Source: Osmia lignaria lignaria (lineage: Eukaryota; Arthropoda; Insecta; Hymenoptera; Megachilidae). Taken from it: a stretch of DNA of 64,000 bases. Shown here one piece after another: positions 38,223 through 49,015 of the stretch. Position numbers and translations under genes: made by a program. The stretch's first letter is position 1. Every line of letters starts with the position of its first letter. The stretch is from contig NC_135041.1 in the NCBI RefSeq assembly GCF_051020975.1, positions 8,010,256 to 8,074,255 of the forward strand, read 5' to 3'. The notes below the pieces were generated by a model. The model worked only from the letters and a program-made list of their open reading frames with translations, had not been told where the DNA came from and did not search any database.

Positions 38223-39158
38223 TACACGTATGGTTGGCTGGATTTTTGCGCGAAATCGTTCTGAATCTTGTATGCGGGCGAGTGATTGATGCCGTTCAAG
38301 TGCTACGAACGCCTGGAATCGAACGATGCTTCTGACAGGGATCAATCACGTATCGTAGACATGTTTATGGATTTCATGAAATGACGCGTTTCTGGGTTCC
38401 TGTGTTCAAGGAGCCAACGGCTGATTCTCTGGATTCGATAACTGCAGCAAAATGTTTAACAGGGCAATGTGCTACATTGGATAAAGTATGGTAAAAGCGA
38501 AGAGAATGAGAGATAACTATCATTGTTATGAAAACGAAATTTCGAAAAAATTAAGAAAATTAATTCGTCAATTAACGCACTATATGTATGTTCGGTACAC
38601 GTGTTCCAAGCATCTATCACTTCAAGAATGTACACGTATCAAGAAATTAAATGTAATGGTCAGTGTGTACATTTTGAAAATGTAAATACACTCTGAGGTA
38701 TTTGAGGATACTTGTAATTAGATGATGGCAAGAGAACTTTGAGGAATCACTAATTAAGATTAAAATCAGAAATACAATTTTTCTATTTTTATAAGAAATT
38801 GAAGAAGGGTTGGTGGTTGGATGTGTTCAGTTTTTCTCATAGATTTAAATAAAACAAACGAGCGTGGTAAGAAAGAAATATCAGGCTATGAAATTGGTGA
38901 AAACCACGAAGGCATCAATGTACAGTGTGCAACGGTTTATGGGATGGGTCCGAATGGACCCGAAGTCCGCTGGGTGAGGGTTAAGTATACATTGGGGTAC
39001 TGTGTACTCAGAGTCTAACAAGGGATGGCGCACGTTACAGCCACACAATCACAGTCGGTACTAATGGAAATAACACACACCTGACTTGCGCTAACTAACA
39101 TTTAGTTCGAACATGGCGTACAGGTTCTGTTTGTTTGATTGTTTGCCAAAAGCCCGCA

Positions 39159-39315
39159 AATATTGGTCGATCCATTTACTATGCACGTTGTGCTCATCTT
39201 TAAACGCGTACCACTGTATACGTATTGGCTTTCCCGTCGGTAGCCGAGCTTAAAAATATTTGACTTTCGTTATTGCATTGTTCTCAGATTAGTAAACAAT
39301 GAATTTGTTCCACAC
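39159..39315. repeat. Duplicated element, copy Z (second half only)
   Basis: Homologous to 37152-37310. It shares ATTGGTCGATCCATTTACTA, then TGCACG, GTGCTCA and TTAAACGCGTA, then GTATTGGCTTTC, TTAAAAATAT, and an ACAATGAATTTG end. The order of blocks is the same and on the same strand as copy X. Together with copy Y this shows that the two halves of X occur separately. Confidence 0.8.
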
Positions 39316-40475
39316 GATGGACGGACAGGAAACGCTCCTCACTTTCGACGAGTGAGCCTTTCAGGAAATCGATTAGAAAATTGAATACAGGTGTTGATTT
39401 ATATTCAAATATCATTTCGGTGCAAAAACTTTCAAAACAAAAAAGCTGAAACATTTTTTCAAAATACCAATAAATAAAAAATTCTTATCCACTCAACCTG
39501 TATATAGGTGTTACTTTCTAATAAATTGTAAGGTGTTGGGGGATGAAACTTAACAAAAACTAAAATAACGAGCATCGAAACGAGGAATAGTACTGTTTTA
39601 CACAACTTTGAAAGACCGTGGACCCGTTGTTTTCTGCCGTTTGGTTTTCGTTGTAACCAGAAAATACGGTGTTATTTGTCGGAAGTCATTGCCTCGCGGA
39701 AAATTCAACGTGAATCTGTGCGACCGCTACTTCTGCACCGACGATGTAATAAAGGGGCTGAAATGTAGTGAGTCAAATTACACAAACGAGAATTTATGAA
39801 ACGGCCACGCGAGTACGACTGGTGTGCCCAATGCGTCGCCTGATGGTCTATACGACACTCCTGGTACTACCCCCTCTTTCACCCCTTTCCAACCACCCCC
39901 CAACAAATGGCGCAAAATTACATTTTATTTTTCCTCTGTTTCCTAACTGCCATTTTAAATTGCCACTATCCTTTGAATAATTAAACATATAACAGAACTG
40001 ACTTATTGGTAGCCGTTTTTTAAATACCAATTCAATATGCAAATTTTTCACATTTTTCACAATTTCAACAAATTTATATAAAATGTCGAATATTGCACTC
40101 TTTTTAAATTTAAATTTCAGTTTTGGTAAATTATTTATATTTGATACTAATTGATTAATGCTATTTGGAAACTTATAATCATTTTTCTTTTTTCAATCCT
40201 TTACTCAGAATTTTGAGATTTATTTAAAATTCAATTTAAGTTAGATGAAAATGATCTTGCAAACATCGCATGAGAATTAAAAATAGTATACCTTGTTCAT
40301 TGTTTAACTTTTTGACAAACTTTGACAATTGTTTGAAAGTTCTCGCGAGTTTGTTCATTCGATTGGTCCTTTCCTTAAACCATCGCAACTATTAGTTCCG
40401 AAAGTTCTTACCGACCCATCGAAACTGTCTTTGTAAGCTCGATAAGATTTTACTTCCTTTCTTTTTTTTTTCTAG

Positions 40476-40560
40476 GAACACCGAAGAAATCTCAACGAAA
40501 TCCTTGTTCTACAAGTTCGTAACGACGTTGGGATTCCGTAAGGAATTTCACTTCAAGTAA
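40476..40560 (+). other. Exon-like segment, plus strand, unknown product
   Basis: A very strong acceptor (a long T-rich tract ending TTTTCTAG at 40475) is followed by one base and 27 open codons, then TAA TAG. The peptide begins NTEEISTKSLFYKF and ends GFRKEFHFK, with ordinary protein composition. A donor-like C|GTAAGG occurs inside at 40537, so it could also be an internal exon. No partner exon or start was recognised on the plus strand, and no family resemblance is seen. It lies antisense inside the TIAR intron. Confidence 0.15.
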
Positions 40561-43000
40561 TAGCTAAACAATATATTTCTGAAATCTGCTTTGTTAGTTT
40601 CACGTATGGTTATCACGGAAAAAGGTCCCTTCGAATGGAATACAAATTTTAATTCTCCTGAAAGGTGGAACTTTCATGGAGAATAAAAAAAAAAAAAAGT
40701 GAAAGCAAGTGGTGTGTACGTATGTCGAGTAGCTCGGACGGATCCACCATCAAGTTTTTAATTTAACTCGGTGCTACTAATGAACGAATTTTAGAAACTT
40801 CAACGAAAGCATCAATTTAATTTACATCGTAAATTAATTGTTATAAAGCGTTTCAACTTTTCGTTTCGAGAAACCCTGAAAGGTAGCGAATTAATTTTTA
40901 CATTTGGAAAATTGTGGATGCAGCGAACGCAGTCTAATTTCGCGAAAATTGTCGCAAAAACAATTTATTCTTGCGATAAGTTTCTAAAATTAAGCATACC
41001 CTGGGAAACAGGAACCGTATTTAGAAATTAAAAAATACTGCACCGTTTCAATCCTTATTCGTATATTTGAAATTTAATTCCATTTCACAAGAATTTTCAG
41101 TTCACCTGTACTTAAATCACGCGAATCAGTTATCGTATTCATAAAAAAAAGAAAGAAAGGAAGAATCAATATCGGCCTAACGATTTCACACTTTTCCCTG
41201 TGGCCACTTTTGGCCACCCCGACGAATTGGATTCAGTTATTCCTAGCAGGTCTCGCGTAAAATTGAGCGGTCTGAGGATATTGGTGGAAAAGCCTGCCAA
41301 GTTGAAAAAAAAAGCGGTTAGAAATCGGGTAAAAGGGGAAACAAGAGGAAAACTCTCGGACTCGGGGCTGTTAAACGTCGGGAATCGAAACAATGGGCAG
41401 AGAATATGCGACCAGGAAAAGGTTTCCCCGTTCATTTCGTATTCTACGGAAGATTTACACCTTCTTATCCATTACCTCAGTTCCCTTCGATCCATGAGTT
41501 TTACCGATTTACTGACTGCTTCGAGTTTGCGTTACCAGGTTAACCATGTCAATCGTCAAAGTGCTAAACTGCTCGACTGTCAAAGTTGTTCAGTTTAATC
41601 TTTCTTACTAGCCAGTTTCAAACAGCGTCCGAAAGAAAAGAACCATCAAAGATGAATAACAAAAGTAAAGAAATATACTGGGTGTCTATGAATTTCCATC
41701 GTTTCGAATAACTATTTGGAACATTCAAAATTTTTCATTATTTTTAAGGCAATTTTGTTATCTAGTATTTTATATAGCCCCTAGCTTCATTTTTCAGTCA
41801 TCAATGAATTGAGTTTTTGTACTCAGAAATAAATTTCTCAAAATGAACTATTTTTTGAATCTAACTCTTTCAAAAAAAGCTTCTGAAAAATTTTAGCAAG
41901 CATCGTATCCATAATTAAGATTAATATTTTGTACGCGATTACTTCGCACGTTTCGACTACAGCAACGACATCAATCAATCGATATAGGTCTTATTTCAAG
42001 CCGGCCCCAATAACGTGTCCGTCGAATGATTGAATTTACTCGAAATCCTCTGATGCAAGAAATAATGAAATATTGGAAATCGCCAGACGTCGGTTCCATT
42101 CGTACCGGAGACTTTAAGTCGACAGACACTCGATTCCAAAGGAAGCTTTCTTTCAAACCGGACGTTCAAATTGTCACGTTGAATCATCTAATAGTTAAAA
42201 TAGATTGGTAGAGTCGATCAATAGAAATGGCTAGATCGCGTATCACCAAGTCGGATGAGATTCTCGTTCTAGAAGAGTAAAACGATTTTGCCACCAGCTT
42301 TTCTACTGGTATCCTATCAGTAGCTCGATTTCGCGACTGATGGCTGACATCTGCCATTTCTTTCTAAAATGCCAACCTTACTTTCTGATTGTACCAGTAA
42401 TTTGAAATAAAAAAAAAATACAAAATTGAAATCGTAAAACTATTTTCTATTCATGAAAATAACACTTGACTTCGCTATACAAGATTGATCCTTTTGATTT
42501 TCTAATTGATAATTTTTAGGAGCCAGGAGTGGATTTAGGTTTCTGGGGCCCGGAGATTTGACGTAGTATTTAAATATAAATAATTGCAATATTTACGAAT
42601 GATTGATGTAAACGGTTGTAAAAATGCAAGCAGCAGCAGTAACCCAACGAAGATACGAAAGATCAGTTTTCGTTCGTCCGAAGTGTTTTGTAAGTCTGCG
42701 TCAGTCTACTTTGGCCTGGGTCAAAGGGAAAAGCACACACGTTACGGTTGCTTTTTAACCTCTCTACTTTTTCATCGCGAGTTCAAAGGAGATATTATAG
42801 GAGTAAGGAAACAGTAGCAGAATGAGGATGATATACAGCGTGTTCCAGTAACCGTGGCGCAACCGAAAAGGGGTTGATTCTGCTTAAAAAAATTAATCAT
42901 AAATGTGGAACAATTTTTTATATGATCTTGTTTACATTTGGACATTTTCATGCATCAAGTAAATATTGTTCAGTTTGAGAATCTGTTGGAATAAAAAGGT

Positions 43001-43024
43001 TAATACTGTTGACAGACAGTATTA
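43001..43024. repeat. Hairpin, 9-bp stem and 6-nt loop
   Basis: Arms TAATACTGT and ACAGTATTA around TGACAG. The left arm equals the first nine bases of mature miR-8, but the match stops there and the stem is too short, so it is not called a microRNA. Confidence 0.6.
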
Positions 43025-43919
43025 GTTAGCAAGGGATGAAATTGAATCCTGTTTGTTAAACATGGTTACAGAAAATATTAAGTACTCTGACACGGGTCCG
43101 TTATCTTTTGCAATACAATAGACGGTCTTTAATCAAGCGAAACAGTGTACGGTGAAAAGTTTCTAAGCTATGATCGCAAGTTTGTAGTTCGCAAGTTATA
43201 ATTGGTACGAGTCGAGATAGATCGAACTTTATTGGATAGAGGTTTTTTAAAACATCCTCGTTACTCGATTTAATAATGGATAAACTGTTTGATTTAGTAA
43301 TGTGTTTTACTCTTTAATATAATCTCTAAAGATAAACTCGCAAAATTTCATTTCAACGATCCAAGTGTCTAACAAATTTCTAATGTAAAATCTTATTTAA
43401 AAAGAGCATTTTATAAGGAATTATATTTGACTAGGAATTATTCTTGCAAAGAATTCTCTAAAATTGAAAAACAAATTCATTTGTTTTATTTATAGAAAAT
43501 GTCTCAGATATCAGTGGCTCATTACCTGAAGGGGTCATTGTAGTCGTTGAACATTTCTTTGATACTGTAGGTGAAAAACTAAAAAGGAGCGAAGTAGAAG
43601 GAACTTCTTGTTTCAAACTTTTTTATACACACTTTGAAAGAGTGTCCTTTGACCTCTGAATCGACTTTTGCATCGGGTAACAGAAAATTGTTTGCTTTGA
43701 AACAGTCAACAGTGAGAATTGTTTTTGTATCTCTATACAGTTATCATGATTTATAAATAAACAACTAATCGAAACCTATCAACTCTCCGCATGGGTATTC
43801 AATCTCTGCTTTCAAACATTGGCAGAAATAAAATAAAAAGAACTGAAACTATTGCAGGTGGTTGAAAAGTGCGAACGGGTCTAACGATAAAATCAGACAG
43901 AGGCGTCGATCGATGGAAA

Positions 43920-44036
43920 TCAGGCTTTATTTTCGCGATCGATGTTCAGTGCGACCACGATGTGCTCGAGCGTGTCGGCCATGATCCCCCCGTGAAACCA
44001 TTTGGTTGGTTGGGAGCAGCAGTGCCGCTTTGTCAT
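43920..44036 (-). other. Small coding-like frame, minus strand, unknown product
   Basis: From ATG at 44036, 38 codons are open to TGA. The second half, from the internal ATG at 43982, reads MADTLEHIVVALNIDRENKA, with G/C-biased third positions typical of translated sequence. No homologue is recognised. It overlaps longer frames on both strands, and the segment is GC-rich, so it may be chance or a decayed exon. Confidence 0.15.
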
Positions 44037-44669
44037 CGAGATTTCGGTCAATTTGCGAATTATCCTCGATCGCGGATTTTAATAGCGATGCTGCCAGCTC
44101 GGTAGACAACTATGTGTGTATACACCCACACGTGTTCAGATGGTAGGGATATGTACGTACCCAGGGGGGAGATTCCCGCTCCAACAAATTTCGTTGGAAT
44201 TGGAATAAAAGTAATTAGAGGCATTCGTGTCGTCCTGTAATTAGCTTGTGTGTGCACTTTCCAGCACGCTAGCCCCGACGACTAATGCGATTCTTGTGAC
44301 AGCGTCGTCCAATTTCATGCCGCAGTATCGCAGCCAGTTATTCCAAGAGACACGAAACGCCGTTTATCTATCCGGCCAAATAAAAGAAGTAAGATGGTGA
44401 GTCGCAAGGGGGGGCAGAAAACAGGCAACAATCGTCAAGTTATTTCTACTTGGCTCGTCTTACGATATCTGTGTTCTGATGGAGAATATATACGCTAAGT
44501 AATTATCCCTTCGGTTCTTTGCACTTTCAAACGAAAGATTTTAATAGAGATTCTAATCAATCGTTATTGGAAAAAATTAAAAATTGTATTTTAATTAATT
44601 CTGTATAGAGAGAAGTTGAAATGATCCTAGGTCACATGGAATGCTCAATTGAGTACTGCTATGTACCCT

Positions 44670-44697
44670 AAAGGGTTAATTCTGAGGTTAACCCTTT
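44670..44697. repeat. Hairpin, 10-bp stem and 8-nt loop
   Basis: Arms AAAGGGTTAA and TTAACCCTTT around TTCTGAGG. Not a transcription terminator in a eukaryotic setting; function unknown. Confidence 0.65.
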
Positions 44698-45303
44698 AAT
44701 TAAAGGAAGGTCTAAGGGGGTTACTGTAAAGGAGGCTGTGAAGTGTCTTGAAATATTTCTCAAGAGATAAGACAACAAGATTTTGTACGGTAATGGGATA
44801 TCAAAGGCAATAAAATAAAAATTGGAATAAAACAGAATGAAGTGAATCGAGTAGATAAAAGAAAAAGAACTTATCAAGAGATTTCAAGTTTCTTTTTTTC
44901 TTTTTTTTAATTATTCCTATTCAGTAAAGCATAATATTACGTTCAATCTGTATTGAAACGAGATCAAACTATTCTCACTGACGGAAACGCGTGCTTACAT
45001 CCTGCAGTTTCACTCAACAAGATCATTACTCCACCTTGCTATTATTCTCTGACCCACTTACTCTGCGTCCATTGTCAGTAAAACCTGTTTAACTATCTTT
45101 ATCCACGCTGATGATCTCTATTTCTTTTTGTCCCAACTTGCTGCGTAACGAAGGAACTCTTCTTCCTCAACTTCCTCCTACCATTCATTTTTGTTCCGAA
45201 TGCATGTCAAACACACGTAGACTTACAGCGTATCAATTTGTCAAAACATTTCATTAATATTCTTAACAGAGAATGATTGATCTTTCGTTAAGGAAACTTG
45301 GTA

Positions 45304-45501
45304 TCAAGAGAAAGCAAATGAAAAACTCTCGGAAAAATTGAATATTTTCTTAGCATCGCTTTCGAAAATTGCCTTATCTTGTTCAACACTGTCCTTCATC
45401 ATATCCCCAGGAAAGCTACTTAATTTTCCACAAAGACTTAACGTGTTTCGGGCAACAGTTTTCACCGTTGGCGCCGGTGATTCATGGCCGCGCCTCGCCA
45501 T
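45304..45501 (-). other. 65-codon frame with good start context, unknown product
   Basis: ATG in context AAAACAATGGCG opens 65 codons to TGA. The peptide starts MARRGHESPAPTVKTVARN and has a later acidic stretch. No signal peptide, membrane segment or known domain is visible. An overlapping plus-strand frame of nearly equal length argues for chance. Confidence 0.12.
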
Positions 45502-48500
45502 TGTTTTGCCGCCGTTTATAAATCACTATTAGTTTATAAATAGAAACTGGAGCTAATAAAGTTGCCCCCACGAGTATCAAGGTACGAACGCAGGCGCAAT
45601 TTAAGATGCTTGCATTTCAGCACCAGAGTAATTATTCTCTCTTCCCTCTCTCGTCTAACCTTTAAAGGTTAAAAAGAAGCGAACACGAAAGAAACTCGTC
45701 AATCTGCCGATACTTTTCTATCGTATAAATCATTCGTGTCCTTACGCGATGCTTCGAACTTTGATTACGTTCTGTAATGTAAAAATTTCTATCCTTTTCT
45801 ATAAAATCAGATTAACTAAAAATCTGGTAGATATTTCTATTCATTTGAAAAATATTCACGGTGTTCTTTTCGTCGCGACACCACCGACAAAGATGTGTCT
45901 CCATTCAGCCCGTTGAAATGTTAATGTCAGGATGAACATTAACGATAACGCATTGTCACGGTTGCGATTCAGATAAACTGTAAATTACGATTCAGTGGGG
46001 GAAATTCTTAGGTCCAACATCGCCATCAACGTTAATAACTACGAAATGATATCCAGGGGTAAGTCTAATTCGAGGTGGTCCGATTCAAAAGCATAAAAGC
46101 GTAGCCGAACATACGAGAGGACGTTTGACGTTAATTGCACAGCTCCGATGGACGAAGAAGAGGCTTCCTCCTTTCTTGGTATCATCGACAAAGACGGGTT
46201 AATCCGTTCCGCGCTATCGGCTGAGTCGCTCGCGCGCGAATGACAATGGAGGCGGACAACAATAGAGAAAGAAAGAGGACACAGATGGTGGATGAGAGAA
46301 AAGCAGGACGAGATAGAGAAAGGAAAGGAGTAGAATTCAGGGAAGAGAGGAAGAAGAAAAAAAAAACGTCGTTGGATCATTCGTGTAATCCTCAGAACAA
46401 GCCGTTTGTTACGACGCCGAGGGATTCAAGTGGAGGATCAGGAGGTTCGATGCCCCTTCTACGGGACCTTTAATTTACCTTCGGCTATCTTACCGTCCGA
46501 TTGAAGAAAAAAATTGTTACCTAGAGGAGAAATCTATCCACTTGAAATTTTATATTTTTAATTGCTAGTCAAATCAATTCGGAGAGTATGGTTCGAAAAA
46601 GTACCCCTCAAAATAATCAAGAGATTGAATATCTGGTGGCAAAATTTCATTTAGATTCGAAACACAAAAAAATAAATTATATGACAATAAGATGATGAAA
46701 TATGCAATGGTTAAAAGTCGAAGGTCAGTACTGAACGAAGAAAATAAGCTACTGCAATAAATTTTTTTGTCATTCGATGACTTGAAAGTACTACAGAGTA
46801 CTATTTCTGCTACATCAATTTGAAATTTAATATACGACGAAAATGACCAATATTTTTAATATAGATTGGTTGATTACCAGTTACAGCGAACAATGACTGA
46901 TTTCGAGAAAAGTACATCAAAATAGCAGTCACTCTATGTGAATTTGAAATGTACAGTTTTATAGAAATAATCGTACAAACGTTCCATCAATATTTTTTAT
47001 ACAAAATGAATATTTGATTCATACATTAGCTGATGTCCAATTTTTCATTGTTTATATGCCAAAATGGATTTTTCATTTTTCATTTTAAATTTAGATTTGT
47101 CATAGGCATTGTTTATTTCCGCTGGCAAATGTAGATCCATCGGATACTGCAACGGAGTATACCAGGAGGCGACGGATAACAGGCGAGACGTCTTCTCCGT
47201 GAAATTAGAAGGACGTTGTAAAGAGAGGAGGAACGTGGAGGAGCGTCGAACATCGAGAGAGGATTAAATGGCAAAATATCACTCAGAGAGGTGCACTGAG
47301 CTTGGAAGCTCCGGCATTTGAGAGAGAACGATGGCTGGTACGTGACCAAAATATTCTTCTCTGGGTTTTGCAACAGGAGGGACAGAGAAGGATAGAACGA
47401 ACGGAATAAGGATGCGAGAAAGATAGCTGAAGAGACTTCACCGACCCTGAAATATATAGGGAAAATACCAGTGGATGGTCTAACGAGGGGACCTTGACCA
47501 CCGATGTGCAGTCACAGGTACGAACGTGAATTACTCTTTGAGACACTTATATCAAATCTCTGGCAGATCGTGCGAGAAAATCCAATGGTTTGACACCTGA
47601 GAAATTTACGGTCGAGAATTAAACGTGTAATTAACGAGGTTACTTTAGAAAATCAGATTTTCTTTTATTCATACAGAAGCAATAAGGGGTAGAACTGAAA
47701 TGATTTCTTAATTTATTTTTACACATTTTCAAAGTGTTCAATCACAGAATCACAGTAATTAAAAAAGGAATTTTTACAGAAATAGGACAATCTAAATTTT
47801 AATTATTCACGGGCATACAGACCAAAGTCTGTAACATTGTACCATACTTTTAGCACACAAAAATAAAACAGTTAGATAACATCATACCGAAACGTACTTG
47901 AATAATTTCAGAAGGGATGAAAATGCCTACTTTGCATTAACGTGTCATTTACCGACGGCTCGTCAGAAGTACTCGAAATACGACGGTTGTTAAACTCGCT
48001 ATATCTCGAACGTTCTTATCTCACATCCGTTTCTCCCTCTTCAGCATACATTTCACAACGATCCATTAACGGCAGAGTCGCGTTAAAACGGCATCCTTTT
48101 CCCATTTTTTTCCCCCTCCTCCCGGGTGTACCTCGTCCTTGTTTTTCCGTTTCCGTTTCGCGGTTCTCAAGAGAAATCTCATTTCCTCCCTCCTTCTCGC
48201 CACCGTTGGCTAGACGACGTAACCCGACCAGCATTTTCACCTTTAACGAGCCCCACGAAGAATAACGTAACGCGCTAAATTAACAATTAAGACCTAAACG
48301 GCTGGTAATTAAGCGACGCCAGTGAATCCTGCAAGAACGGCTAAGCCGAGATGCAGTGGACCGTGGTGAAAAAGGGATCAAGGGGAGAAGAAAGAGAGAG
48401 AAAAAAAGAAAAGAAAAGAAAATGACGAAAAGGGTGAGATGAAGGAGAAACACAACAAAAATGTACCGGATGCTTCTGACGGTAGTGAGATAATGTAAAA

Positions 48501-48934
48501 AGCTTCCGTTTAATCCATGCGAGTAGGTTACTAAGCTGTCTGTCGGAAACTCGATGTTTTCCAACGGGGAAAACCTTGGTAACGAAAAAATGATTATTTT
48601 CCGAATGAAAATTGTTCGTACCAGAGGGTTTCAGGAACAAAATAATTATGAGAAGGTTGAAGGGAAACTTAAGCTGTCAAAGTTAAATGAGAATGGAAAC
48701 AAAGTGGACGTTTCGTTAGTTAAATCTTATTTAAACTGAAGGAAATGAAATTTATTTCTGAGCGAAACGAGCTACAACTTATTCCAAGTATCCGAGGCTC
48801 ACATTAACGGCTTATCAGCCGAGAGTTCACTCCCATGGTCTACTTTCTGTTTATCTGGTTACGTTCACTTTCTAAGGACTATTGAAATCGAATTTTCAAA
48901 TTGTTACAGAGTTACGTCTATCTTCAGGCATTTT

Positions 48935-49015
48935 TAATAAACCTTAATAAATGCTATCTTGAGATACTTTTATGTCATCAAATCCTATCAGACTTCATAC
49001 CTTTCAAAATCATCC
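48935..49015. repeat. Dispersed repeat, copy 4 of the TACTTTTATGTCATGAAAT family
   Basis: Contains GAGATACTTTTATGTCATCAA, ATCAGACTTCATAC and TTTCAAAATCATCCC, aligning in order with copies 1 and 2. It lies over 30 kb from the other copies, showing the family is dispersed and not locally duplicated. Confidence 0.6.

Larger units (their letters stand above)
39320..48930. other. Non-coding intronic DNA with a few coding-like small frames
   Basis: Mostly AT-rich, with GC-richer segments at about 43860-44480, 46050-46500, 47100-47560 and 47940-48420. Plus-strand 40476-40560 and minus-strand 43920-44036 and 45304-45501 look more coding-like than the background and are listed separately with low confidence. 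Nothing else is supported. Confidence 0.45.

Noticed and set aside
43001..43024. miR-8-like start TAATACTGT in a hairpin
   Set aside because: Only the first nine bases agree with the mature miR-8 and the stem is 9 bp, far too short for a precursor.
46430..46470. tRNA-like B-box GGTTCGATGCCCC
   Set aside because: No A-box, acceptor stem or cloverleaf can be built around it.
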